A DNA stretch of 64,000 bases from Perkinsus olseni (Eukaryota; Perkinsozoa; Perkinsida). The translations under genes were made by a program, and so were the position numbers. This document shows positions 43,418-56,600 of the stretch, piece after piece. Position 1 is the first letter of the stretch, and the number at the start of each line of letters is the position of its first letter. Where the stretch lies: positions 1 through 64,000 of the forward strand of contig JABANN010000126.1 in the NCBI GenBank assembly GCA_013115125.1, given 5' to 3'. The notes under the pieces are model-generated. The model made no database searches, was not told where the DNA came from, and saw nothing but the letters and a program-made list of their open reading frames with translations.

Positions 43418-44022
43418 TGTTTAGTTTTCCCGACGGAGTCAACTCAACAGCGAGCACTATTCTGGACGTGTCTGATATGACTAGGGCGTGCCCTGGTGGC
43501 ACTGGCCCGCAAGGTACCGTAGGGATCGATATTCTCAGCCTCAGACCAACGCCGAAGATTTCGCGGGAACCTGCCCTTGTTCTGCAATGAACCCTCTCCC
43601 GATCCCTCAATTCCAAGGGCTGACCCGCAAGCTGAGGTCTCTCTGGGCATGCTGTATGATGGAGTGCACCCAGTTCAATTTCAAGTCGAGGTGACGTCGT
43701 TACCATTACCGTCATTGCGAGGAAGGCAACCTTTTCTGGACTATGATCGATCACTATTTCCTACACGATCGAGGTCTGCTTCTTCCGCCGACAACAGTTG
43801 GATGCTTCGTTCAATCTGGCGTGTCATTCTGATGCGAGAGGCATTCCCTGGTCACCCTATTTCTGCCGTCTGAGACGACTCGTCTCTGTTCTCTGGCAAA
43901 CGATACCTGAGGATCTCATAGCGTCAGCGCAGCACAGGGAGGCAGAGCAGTTGCGCCAGATTTGTGCTTCGCACTTCCACGATGATTCGGGGCTACACTT
44001 GGACGCATTTCACGTCTGTTAA
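43418..44022 (+). pseudogene. Possible decayed gene, unknown family
   Basis: Open stretches in different frames follow each other: MFSFPDGVNSTASTILDVSD with GTVGIDILSLRPTP (43418-43590), then a frame around DVVTITVIARKATFSG (43690-43740), then FNLACHSDARGIPWSPYFC to LRQICASHFHDDSG (43810-44022). They could be exons or a broken gene. No domain is recognised. Confidence 0.3.
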
Positions 44023-44123
44023 TGAATTAACTCTAAAAAGTACCTCGGGAGGTACTTAAGTAACGCGTCCTAACGTTAGGAAATGTATCCTGTGAAATAG
44101 CTTCGACCTAACCACCCAAGTTG

Positions 44124-44168
44124 ATCCTCGATAAGGACGTTAGGATTTTTAACGTCCTGATCGAGGAT
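44124..44168. repeat. Imperfect 18-bp hairpin
   Basis: ATCCTCGATAAGGACGTT (44124-44141) pairs with AACGTCCTGATCGAGGAT (44151-44168), with one mismatched position. The surrounding 44030-44330 bases hold further copies of the half-site words CCTAACGT, GAGTCCTAG and ATCGAGGA, so the whole stretch is a cluster of related inverted repeats. Confidence 0.8.
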
Positions 44169-44644
44169 TTCTTAACTTAGGAGTCCTAGATCGAGGAGTC
44201 CTAGTGTCCTAACGTCCTCCCCTAACGTAAGGCAATGGGCCTTGTGAAAGAGTTGCAGCCCAAAATCGCTTCTAAACCTCTTAAAATCGTAAGAAAAAAC
44301 GTCCTATGGAATAGGCCCTGATACTAGCGGTGCGGTCGACCTTTCACTCATCCGTGGGCGAGCAGGAAAACATCTCGCCGGATAGCCGTGCCAGCTCGCT
44401 ATGCAAGACAGCTCGTGTTACCTAAAAATGGCTGGTGCAGGGGGTACACCGATGGTGGTAGTCCTGACGCATATAATATAGAGAATAGTGATGGGTAATT
44501 ATCACCCTCATTCTCCTTCGTTTTTGCTGTTACGGTGACGGTGTTCACGTGCCCTCCGGTTGCGTTCAGTTGATCGTTACCGCATTTCGGCCTCTTCCAA
44601 GTCCGAGCTTAGCGGACTGATTTCAATAGTAACGTCATAGGTCA

Positions 44645-47600
44645 ATGGTCCTCCGCCAGCTCCTGAAGTTGAAGGAGGAGTACTTCGGCTCCGGTGCGGT
44701 GACGTTTCGCTGGAATAACAGCGCCTCTCGCTTGGCCTGCGTGCCAGCAGCAAGGCCCAGCAATGTCTTCATCTTCGACTCTAGCGGCGAGATCGAGCGC
44801 GTGAGTGCTCCAATCGGTGACGGCCGTCGCCATCTCTGCTGATACTCAGGATGTTCCCCTCGACGACCGAACCTCTCCAGTGAGCAGCTTCGAGTGGGAT
44901 ACGACCGGAAATATCCTAGCACTCATTCAGAAGGTTGGTCCAGGGGGTTCGAAGACAGAGTCGTATTGAAAGAATTAAAAGATTCCTCTTGCTCGCACAG
45001 CGAAGAAAAATCGGAGCTCTAGCAGTACTGAACGTCGCCGGCGTAGGGTGTCGCGGCCGTATCGATCTACCACTTCGTCGAGGATAGACTAGAGACCTTG
45101 GATTGCTCAAGAGAGGAGCCTTCTTTCATTGCCTGGAATATGACGGGTCCACAGCTGGCAATAGGAACGTCAAAAGGGAACACCATTATGTGAGCAAGCG
45201 AAAGGTCCCTGGTTCAATTTTTAGTAGAGGCATTATTGAAGATACAATTCGAAGACAGCTAAGATGCAGCTGATCGCTGGAAAGCACGGGCGAAGGATAA
45301 CATGTGGTTCCTGGACACTGCGAGGCCACCTTCTCCTCGGCAGCGACGATAAGATCATATCACTGAGTGAGGCAGGATATCTGCTCTCGAGGGAGGACTT
45401 GCCGAGAGACTCTCGGCCAACCCTTTCTGTATGCGAGTCTACAGTCCGAAATCATCCTATAGTCCGATGCTCGGTTGAATTTGGACACATCGATGTGAAG
45501 GGGTCTTCAGAAAAGTTTTCGAGGGGCCTCCTTCAGAGCTCCATTCGATCGCTTCCTGTTTATGAGAGAAAGTAAGAATCCAGGCTATTATCATCTCCGT
45601 AGTAAAGTTAGAACTCACAGCACCCAAATACAGCACGTATTTTCGCGTCGAACGTGGCCATGTTCATGCTACAACATAACCCTTGATGAATCAGAGAGCT
45701 CAAGCCAGCAGCTGAGCGGAACCCTGAGATTCTATCTTCAATTGCACTGATATAACGCCCTTCACTAGCGCCAAGCTAAGGATGCATAGTTGTGCACTTG
45801 CACAACTAAACCAAGCGATAGCTGCCTGCCGTCGTGCGCATCACGTTAGCACCCAAGGTTGCAGGTGACACCGAAGGCGAGACGCTACGACAGACAGTCC
45901 TACGATGGGCGCCGATGACGATGAGGGTCGCTGATGAGATGATCGCCGGAAGTCCGATGGATGATTCTGTAGTGTAACCCTCCCGCTCGTTATTCAATGG
46001 TCAGATGCGGTTTCCTTCGACAAGGGAGGTCTGTTGACCAAGTGCTGTGTGCGCATGGGGAAGGAAACCCTCGTGCTCCTCGAGACTGAAGCGATGAGCA
46101 TCGTGGCGACCATCAAGTTCAGTCAGAAGTGGGGGCGATATCGAGCGTAGGATTTGCGGGATTCATGGTTTTCCTAGGTACGGGTCGATTGTCGACTACG
46201 GATGGTTTGGTGATGAACGCTTGTGCATCGGATACTCGGGTAAGAGGAGGCGGGCTCTGCCTTTGCAATGGAAGGGGGAGGATGTTGATCATAGATTTGT
46301 GAAAGTATTGAAGATCCGTTTATTAGGGTTAAGTAGGGTACCAGTTTGAATATGGGTAACCGTGAGTGAAGTCAATCAAACCCTCAAGTGGGGAGCACTC
46401 GTGAGTGCTTGAGAGTCTCAACCGCCCTAAATTGCCTTAGAAGTTGAGAGGGAAGTTATGGGAAACCCTGTACACAACAAGCGAGACTGAATCTACTGGG
46501 GGCCTCTCTTGGAACGTAATTGATCTCGTTGATGCCACTGCTCGGGCGAGGGATTTTAAGTACTATCCCCGTGTTTTATACGCCCAAGAATGGGCCATGG
46601 AGACTAGAGGGAATTCCGCCTGCGGCCACGGCTGCGAGTCTTCACGTTGCGTATTGATAGGTGGGCAAGTTGTGGTAACGTCGACCGGCGGCGACGAGGT
46701 CGGTCAGGAGATCTTCAAGTGCAAGCCAGCGTCGAGCTTGGATGCGCTTTCCCTTTGTGAGTGGCCCGTAGGCCTCACACGCTTAGTTCACAGCAGGTTC
46801 CATACCATCGAAGGCGGGAGGCTTCTCCGTTCTTTGGGCGGCAGTTGCTGGTGATGGGTGTATCAAAATTATAGACCTGCGTGATTGCCGAGAGGAAACG
46901 GAGAGTACCATAAATTACGAAGATGATGGCGAGGCCGGCGTCGTGTCGAATCTGACATTCTCCAGAGGAGGACAGACCATCACTTTCAGTGAGTTCTGGT
47001 GAACTCGGAGACAGCAAATTGTGCAATCTCCGGAAATAGCATGCTCACCAATTCCTTTGCTCCAATAGTGGCATGCATGCACCGACAGTCTAATTCAGAG
47101 TCTTCGAGCTTCCGGCGTGCATTACATGGTCATTCCCTTTACCGTAGGCTTCCCTCAGATGTCTCCACAGGCTGCGTGTATTCCTACCTCGCTCGACTGC
47201 CGTTAATGTTCGAGGCCAGAGGGAATACCGTGGCGTGGTTGAGCAGCTTGAGGGAGATCACCGTTACCGAGATTGTTGATGGAAAACAGAGGAGTGGAAG
47301 TGAGCACAGTTGGGGAGAGGTGACGATCGCTGAACGCTGAGGTTACCGAGCCGGAAAAGAGATTACTGACATGTATTCATGACATAACTTGTACTGACAC
47401 ATGTCGAGCTTCAACTTTGGACAGTCCTCTCTGGTTATCCCACATCTGATGCTGTACGAGAGCCTGAGATCCTGAACGTGGTTCCCTCAGAGAATGCCGA
47501 GAAGGTGAAGATAGAATGCGAAGTGGAGCCAGCCATCATTGGCGTCGGTCCACGACACATAGCGGCCGGTACGGTCCTGCCGTTGTTAGCGCTTCCGATT

Positions 47601-50600
47601 TCGGCTGGTCAAGGTGCTGTCCGTCGAGTGTATTATCATTCTCGGCGCGATGGAGAGAAGACCGAGAGAGAATATCCGGCAAAGGTGGAAGCAGTGGAGC
47701 TGTCGCAGTCACATGCTGCTGTTCTCGCGGAAGGGAAAATGTGGGCGAAATTTCTCCTGTTGACGATTTACCTTGGAGACAGATACATCCACTCGCTAAA
47801 GGGGCCTCCCGCGGTGACGGTGTTGCCTGCTGAAGGCTCCAAGGGCGATGATGGTGTGAAGATTTTGTCGATGCGAATGACTCCTCAGGATATTCTTGTG
47901 TGAGGGAGGGCATCGCTTTCGGCTCACCTCTCGGGGGATTTGATTTGTCCTGACGGCCTGTCTGGATCGTTTCCGATATTTTCTTCCATCGGAATGTACG
48001 CAGCCCGTGGAATCGGTCAAATAGAAAGGGGCACTTCCCAGGTTTAATAACTGGGTTGACCTCCCTTGGATACTTGAAGTAGTGAGGGGAACTTGATAAC
48101 CACCCAGGGAAGCCGTCAATGTCTACTGTTTCATTCAACCTGACCGGACTGCCTAACGCTCGTGGCAACGTGGCAACTGACCGAGTACGAAGAGATGATT
48201 AGGATCGCGTCTGGATTTTCCCGTTTGTATAGCCGGACCTCGTGAGGCTGTGGCGGCCAGTGGATTTTTCAGAAGTGGAACCAGAATAGTAGACATGTAT
48301 TCGTTATCGCGGATCATGTGTATTTCCGAGTGGGAACGAGCCAGTACTTGTCTGCCATGCATTGGTTGATGGCAAGGGACCTGCCGTGGGGTTTGCATCT
48401 GATCTTTGCAACGTTCGTATATCAGTCTCACGAAACGGTTGATCGATCTTCAGTATCTTATTCGCTCATCACTGGCATGAGTCAACCTTAGATACTCGAC
48501 CAGTGGCAAGGAGCTTGTCCACTACGATGTAGAAGCTCATCCACAACGGCTCGTTCTCTGATGCCTGGCCGCAGGTTGAGGAGCGGTGCCCGATTAACGA
48601 GTACCGACATACTGAGGGTATCCTAGCTGTCTATCCGAAGAGTCTTGGAGGGACTTACACGGCTCTCCTCGACGCTAAGGGGGTGCTGCAAGTCTATAAT
48701 GCCGTCACTGAGGTAGTCGCGGTCATCATCTTCATTTGGCTGTCTGATTGGGTGATCGGAGCTCGCTGGGAGAGAAGAGTAGACAGAGTGATTGCATTTG
48801 TTGTTCCATTCGGTGCGGCGCGAGTGCTGGCGTCTTAATCCCTGCTTCATATCGGAGGACCCTGAGCGGAGCGAAGCTCTTGGAGTAACTTTTATTTCAC
48901 TGGGGAGGGACACGCGTTTGGGAGAGGTGTCTACTGCTCGTTTATGTACTGCTCGAGATCAGGTCTCGCTCAGTCCAGTTGACCATGATAGAGTTGGCAA
49001 GATCAGAGGGGTGCTGTGGGACTTGACAGATCCGTCGGTTTTCGTGGTTGCTGCTGACGCTAGGGAAGCTGCCGTGCTGGAGCTTCACACATGCGTCGTC
49101 TACGATGTGAGATTGCCCGCCTTCAACCTCGGATGCTCCTTCCTTTCAGTATTCGCTGTCGGGCCCGACAGTCGTGCCGGTAGGTGGTGCAATTAGGCGG
49201 AGCGAAGTATTTTATGATTCGATCGATCTTGAGTCGGGAAGGGACGATCCGACTACTCTAGCTCACGGAGAGATACCAGTTGCCGTCCAAAATGGGTAGG
49301 CCGGTCGATGCACTCAGGGAATCTTAGGTCGACCCTAGAAGTTGACAAGTGAGGCTGCACTATCTCGTTGTGAGGGATATAGTAGTAGTAAATTTAGAAC
49401 GCGTCATGCATATGCAGATTAGGCTCACTGCGAACGAGATAGGGTGAGGAGTAGTCGAGAGGATTGGAATTGATGGCGGGACGCTAGTATGATGAGGCTG
49501 GTGAACACGCAGTGACGCGGTGTTACGCGGGCTGTGCACATGAAGTCGGTGTGATCCCAGGCGATGACTTCTGTCTCACCGTAAACTCAGATATACGCAT
49601 GATATACTCAGGTCAATTGTCTTGTGTAGAACGGTGTATGCCCGCTTCCTCAGGAGAGTGACTGTTCAGTGCCAACAGCCCGGGGAGCTGAGGACATCAG
49701 ATCTTGCTTCCCATTCAGGGATAGGATCGGCTCTGCGTCGCATGAGCAGTATGCTGTTGAAGCGATCCCGGGCGGCGGAATTCCTCCATGCAGATGCGAA
49801 TTCGGGACCTGTCGACGTTGAGGAGATGGAGAGGGTCGTTATGCGCCTTGCTGCACTTGGGAGAATGGGTAAGGCCTTCTGCTTGGCTCCAATCGCTGTA
49901 ACGAGATGGCTTTGGTTGTGCCGCTGCTCCTTTGTTAGGGATGGTTTTTTACTTGTACTATTTTCTCATAGAAAAATAACTGGATCGAATTTTGACGCGT
50001 TTCGATCAAGTGTTGTCCGCTTCACTTGCCCTGCAAAGCGTCAACAGCACGATTACCTTACCTCAGCAAAGAAACCCTCCTTCACCTCGCCGAGCTACGA
50101 GCTGTAATACACTGCTTTACTTCAGAGCTTGCCTATCGTGTATGTCTGAGCATTCCTCGGGAGGAAAAGATGGGAGCCGACGAGGGAGGCAGGGACGAGC
50201 TGATGAGGCTGATTGCTCGGCAGGCTGTGGAACTGTTAGAGGTCGAGTAAGGATGGAAGATACCTTTGCTCGGGGAAGGCGTCTGTCCTGGTCAGTATGG
50301 CGATCCTCGCGTATAGAGAGTGCGGTGATGCCGACAGAGTGGCTTTCTTGGACCGCTTGGTTCAACTTGAAGATGTGCCGATGCTGCAGGGGTACTTGAG
50401 AGTACTGTTGGGGCAGAAACAAGTGAGTTGAGAGAGTGCCGGAGCTAGGGCCGGGGTTCCGCGTATTTTCTGTTCTGAAGCTTTCTAGGGAAGAACTTCT
50501 GGTACATGTGCAAAATTATATACGTTTCATCCGAAAATAAGTAGCGCGCATTTTTCTTGGGCAAATTGGAATAATTTCCGTTTCTCGAGTTCAGAAGTGA

Positions 50601-53600
50601 AATTTCAACAGGATATAGACGTTACGATCAAACAGCAGGTTTAAGTCGCTTCTAGCTGTAGTATAAATCGGTCGGTTCTATTGCAGTGAACGCTCCTCGT
50701 CAATGTCCCACTGAGAATTAATCTAGTGTAATCCTGAAATTGACAACAGTTGTCAATTTTTGAATCTGAGGTTGGTATGCCAGCCACAGGTAAGGCCCAA
50801 AGATACGAACGTCACTTGGCAACACGCATGTATCCCCAAACTTGACGAATCTAGTATCGGAGCATGAGAGCCGACGGCACCCCTCTGCAGTAGTAGTACT
50901 TCTGGGGCCATCGTCTTGGGTGTCCTACACAGTGTACCTGGGTGAGCCAAAAAATTTGCCGATAGTGATACTTTTCTATGGATTGTAACCGCCAGCCGAT
51001 CATCACCGTTCACCACTCGGCTGATTCCGAGATCGCGAACTTCGCAACCGTCCTCGATGCATCCAACGAAACCTGGAGAGGTTCGGCGCGAGAGAAAGGC
51101 CACATTGTTTCAACTACTAAAAGTACAAAATCCTCTGTAACAAAGAGTACTTTACTCTCGGGTTTGAAACGCCTGCGGACGATTCCTTTGCCATACATGT
51201 ATGCTATTGCGCAAAGACACTGCCGGGAAAAATGGCGCCCACATCTAAATACCTGCCCGAATCATCACCCCGCCGTCGGCTTGATGGCGCTTGGATCGGC
51301 TCAGAAGGGTGGTAGCATCCTAAAGACACCCACGGGCCCATCCGTCTGGGCCGTCAAGCGTGGCTCGTGACCCGTCAGTCCACCGAACCTTCGAGCCATC
51401 AAGTCCGCCTTCATGTCATGCTTGGCTCATTGCACCCTCTTCTCCTCATGGTACTTGGGGCTCAATTCTTGGGCAATGAAAGCCTGGGGTTGGCTTCCAT
51501 GACCTTTCCTATGCTCTTCAGCACCTTGCACGTACTTATGCTTTTGTAGCGAAAGTTTTGCTCCCTTTACCCACCCCTGCCGCATCCAGCAACCCCTCAT
51601 TGGTGGCTGGAGGAGCTCTGGCAGTCCCCCTCTTGGGTTTCCTCTTCCCTTGCGGCGTAACGCTTTTCTCATACTACCCACCCCTCCTCTCGAAGACCTA
51701 GGAAGAGTCCTCCAGGTACTACACAATAGTACAGTGCTCCTTTCCGTGCCATTTTGCTACTTCGAAGCTCTCAGCCTCTTCAGCGAACCTCTTGACTACG
51801 ACAGGCTGTCGTCGACAGCTTTCTCGGTGTCGCTGATCACTGATTTTTGTGGCATACGGGATATATACGTGTGGTCCGGAATGTCTGGAACCTGCACGGT
51901 TCGAGGGGGCCAATTTTTCGCTCGCCCAGATATATCAGTAACCGTTTCGGATATGACCATTCTGACTCAACATGCGATGGCTCGTGATGATAGCTATGCC
52001 CTGCGAATGTTTCCGCTTAAATCCATGCTGTCGAGAAATGAAAAATATGCGCATCTTGCCTAGGAAAAATGCACGCTCCTTATTGCTGAGTAGGGTCATC
52101 GGAATCTTTGTTAATGATGGTATAAGTCACACAGTGGAAGCCTTTCCATTAGGCGGCGATCGAGTCCTTCGTGAGGGCGGGTGCGCCTCGGGAGGCCCTG
52201 GACGTCATGTGCGACTCCCAGATGTGGGAGGCAGCTAAGGGATTGGCCACCACTGTCGACCAACGCCGTCTTCCCATGATACATCGTCAAGTTGCAATGG
52301 TAGGCGTTTGAGCTGGGTATGCTGTTGACCGCGGGGCTTAGGGTCTGGAAGATAAGGGAGACTACGAAGGGGCTCTGGCGAGTTATAAGGAGGCGATAGG
52401 GGAGGTGGATGAGTCGAGGGTTGAGGATTCGGCGGAGCATTTTCGAGCTTGCAACGCTGGACTTGCCAGGTGATGCTTCTGCTGGGAGCAGGGTCTCAGT
52501 TCTGTACTATCCTTGTGGCTGCATTGATTGCACTTGGCAGATAGTCGCGTGTGCACCAGAGTAGCTCATAGGCTGTCTACCTCACGGGATTTCGGCCCAG
52601 CCGCCCATCTATGAGGGAGCAACAACTAAAACATACCCACTTACCTTATGCGCGCATCGACACTCACAGCGTGTGCTTAAATAGTTGCGTTCTCCGGCCC
52701 TTGTGTTAGCATTGGATGTGTCGATCGTCGGCTGTAGCTATGCGATCATCATCATCATCATCATTATCCGTCGCCCGGCCTTTGACGAATCATCCTCGAT
52801 GTGATGCGGTAATCCCCTTCTGTAGGTGTCTGTGCTATTGTGGCATGTATGAACCGGCGGCTAGGCTATGCAAGAGGATCGCTAAGGAAGATATTCTGAT
52901 CGAGTGCGCGGGTATACTGGAGAGGATGAAGCAATATTCGCTAGCTGGGAGGTCATTTCGTGCGATGACAGGTGCCGGGTTCGAACCTGGGCCATTTAGG
53001 TTGCATCAGCGCCTTGGTAATTTAGAACGAGCGTGTAGTCTTTACATTCAGGACATGGACTTCGATGCTGCGAAGCCGTTGATGGACCAGGTATCTTTCC
53101 TCTCTGTGTAGAACCAGCATCAACCTTGGATACTGATGCAGGTATCAACTCCAAAATTACATCTACTCTATGCGAAGGCTAAGGAAGCGCGAGGCTTCTT
53201 TAAAGAAGCTGCAGCAAGCTACGAGAAAAGCGGCGACATGGAGTCTATCGTCAGACTGCTGGTCGATGAAAGTCACCTGAATGACCCGCGGAAGGCAATG
53301 GACTTGATAAGGAAAGGTAGGCGAAGTTTCGGCTCGTTCGATTCGGTCTACCAACTGTTAGAGGGAGCACGAAAGACGCGGAGATAGTTGGTCCATGGGC
53401 CCTATCTCGTTGTAGGGGGTGTAGTTGTAGAACGGAACGTAAGTAGATTGGGCTCATAGTGAACGGGGTAGAGCGAGGAGTACTAGAGAGAACCGGAGTT
53501 AATGACGGGACGCTAGTATGACGAAGCTAGTGAACACACATTTCAGTTGAGTTATGGAAACAGCGCACGTTTTATCTCTGGAACCGGACTCTTTTCATTC

Positions 53601-56600
53601 TGATCGGAGCCAAAGGCTTTCCAGTCCTGCCCTAGGCGAATACCACTACCCCTGGGGGACAGGAGGGTTGTGTTGACCCCACACAACACAACTAACTAGA
53701 ATACTCGCATTACATCGGTGGGTGTAGTGAGCTTCATCAGGGACTGCATCGTCGACCGGAGCTGCGGAGATCGTGGCCGACTACTGCCGTAGGGTGGGAG
53801 ACATCACGGGGTCGATTGAGTTCCTGGCGAGGGCGCGTCTTGATGAGATGGCGTTCGAGATGGCGGCTCGGCATGACCAGATGCCGGTGTATGAGAGAAC
53901 TCTTGCGGAGGTAGGGAGCTGGGCCGGAAACAGCGGTGGCTTCAATGGCAGTTCTTCTGTGATACGTGTTGCGGGAGTTACGGTACGGATTCTGCTGTAG
54001 CCATTCTTGTATAATGATGAAAGCAGGTAGTAACTGTGATGGGCAGTAGACGACTGAGGTCGATACTGGCCACGCATCGCAGTGAAAAGTTGATGCGTTC
54101 AGGCTTCGTTCCACGTTAGTCGTTCACTTCTTAATCCAGTGCCTTCACAGGGATGAAAGTTTGTTGCTTTCAGAGTGAAGGCTCGGATGAGTTGGTCAAG
54201 GAGAGGTATCGGAGTGTAGCTGGTTATTACAAGGAAAGGAACCTACCACTAGAAGCTGCGAAGAACTACGTTCTCTGCGGAGAGTAGGGCGGGGTCTGTT
54301 GCGGGGCCTGGAGCGAAATTCGACGAGGACATCCCGGCAAGGCGTATAATGGACCGAAACGACGCGACTGCTGCTGACGGTGGCATTGGGGATGGCCTGA
54401 TTACAGACTTCCGTGGCCAGGTACGAAGTAGCAATGGACCTCTGTTTGTCTCTGAACCAGACCAACGTGTCTGTCGACGATACCGCCGCATCGGTCGCTG
54501 GAGGGGGGCTGTGGAAGCTATCGCCGCATATGGACTTGGCTATCGACATAGCAGGGTGAGGGGGAAGCGCTCTCGGTTTACCAATGCGACCTGCGATTCT
54601 GATCGGGCTCCGCTTAGTGTAGAAGGAGCGGCTATTCCGCAGTATCTTAACGATTGCGAACTCTAGCGGGGAATGGTCGGGGGGATTTTCTCGAGATTGT
54701 GGTGCTCTGGTGCCACAAAAACATTCGAAACATCATTTGTTTGCTATTGCGACCCGTAACCTGACACTCTGCGCGGTGAGTTACTTCATGAGTAGCCACG
54801 GCGCATTTGCATTTACGCAGCGTCACTCACGCAAGAGTCGATTGAAGCGGAATTCCCGCTCCCCTATAGGATACGCATGCAAGGTTGACTGCTTGCTGGT
54901 TAGGCGATGTCATGACGAAGGGTTGGTGAACCGCCTGGTTGACCATCTGTTGAGGGCGAATGCAGGACTAGAAGACGACGAGCTGGGATATCACCAGGTG
55001 AGCTTCTCGCATGGGAAATGATCTCCTGATAGATCTGAATGAGTGTGGGGGGGAGGGGGAGCTTTGGATAATGATCTGGATCGGAGGCAAGCGAATCCTG
55101 TATTTTCAAATCCAGTCTTGGTATTGCTGTATTGAATGGGCCTTGAGTCTGAGCCAGTTTGGCTCCGGCTCGCCATTATTCTAGTGGCTAGTGTTCAGGC
55201 GTAAAGTATTGGGAATTGCAAATGCAGTCTCGGTATTGCTGTATTCAATGCGCCTCGAGTCTGAACCTGTTCGGCCCCGGCTCGCCATTGTTGTGATGAC
55301 TACTTGTCAGGCGCAGAGTATCTATAAGTTGCATCAAGTGTTGGGTAATTACGAAGAGTCCGCCCGTATAGCGATGCTCATCGCCAAGCGAGAGCAAGAC
55401 GAAGGCCGCTACAAAGCAGCTCAGTCGCTTCTGTTGAAAACCTACAAGGTGACAGCGGCAGCGACTTCGACTAGTCCACCCCAAGGGCTCTTTCTTAGGA
55501 CCTGGATCGACTGAAGATGAGGATACCGAGAGAGCTGTGGGAGCGTCTGATGCTATTGCAAAGCTACATTTTGGTGAAGCCACTAGCACAGCTAGATGAG
55601 CACGTTAATGCGGCGCTTTTGCTGAAGAGAATTTGCCAGGGTGGGTTAGCTGAGCATCGCGAGATGGTTGGACAGAGGCGTTTGAGATCTGTACGGATCA
55701 CAGGCAACGTGCTGGAGTCCTTCCGAAAGCACGCAGCTCAAACGTTGGCTTCGGCTGTGATCGAGTGCATGAAAAGTGGCATGAAGGCGGAGGCGCATGC
55801 TTATGCCTGTGAACTGATGAGGGATGCTGAATTGAGGAATCGGGTGAGAACCGTCGTTAAAGTAGCGCCTGTGGGGCGTCACGGGTTAGCTGATCAGTAG
55901 TCGTTTCTTCAATATTTACTTTGTTTTCTGATTGCGTCCGATCGTGAGATTCTCAAGACAAGAAGGTGGTGAAGGCCGTTGGTCAGCGTGCATCAATTTG
56001 CGTGCAGATACCGGAGCAGCTGAGAAAGAAAATCGAAGTGGTTGTGCGGAAGCCTCCGAAGGGGGACCAGCAGGCGTTCCAAGAGCCTCTCTCCCCCTGC
56101 CCATACTGTGCAACGCCGCTGCCCGACTCATCCCTGAGCTGCGGACATTGCCAGAGTATCATTCCCTTCTGTGCGGTGACTGGACTGCATGTGGTCCTGT
56201 CGGACTGGTCGTCTCCTTGTGGGAGCTGCTCGTTTCCGATGCGCTACTCGATGTTGGAGAGGATGCTGGTGAGTGGAACCTGATAGTTGTCGATTGCAAA
56301 CAATCTCGGTTTGCCTTGCTATGAAAAGTTCAGCGATGTAGATTTTTGACCGTGTGAGCTATCATCTTAGTATCGGTTAATTTTCTGCTGAAGCTTCGGC
56401 ATTCCCTACTTAGCTGTGTTCATTGGGCAGGGCGTATCTTTTGTCCTGCAAAGCGCTAGGTTCGACCTCGTCGGTAAGTTTCCTCCCTTTTCCATAGGCA
56501 CATGAGAAGTCTATTGTTTGCCCGATGTGTAGTGAGGAGTTGGCGGTATCGGCTGTGACCAAGTTGAGTCCCGAAGATGCACTTGAAGAGGCGGAGAAGT

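Noticed and set aside
47536-48168. 210-codon minus-strand open frame
   Set aside because: It is the shadow of a conserved IFT144 exon on the plus strand plus intron sequence.
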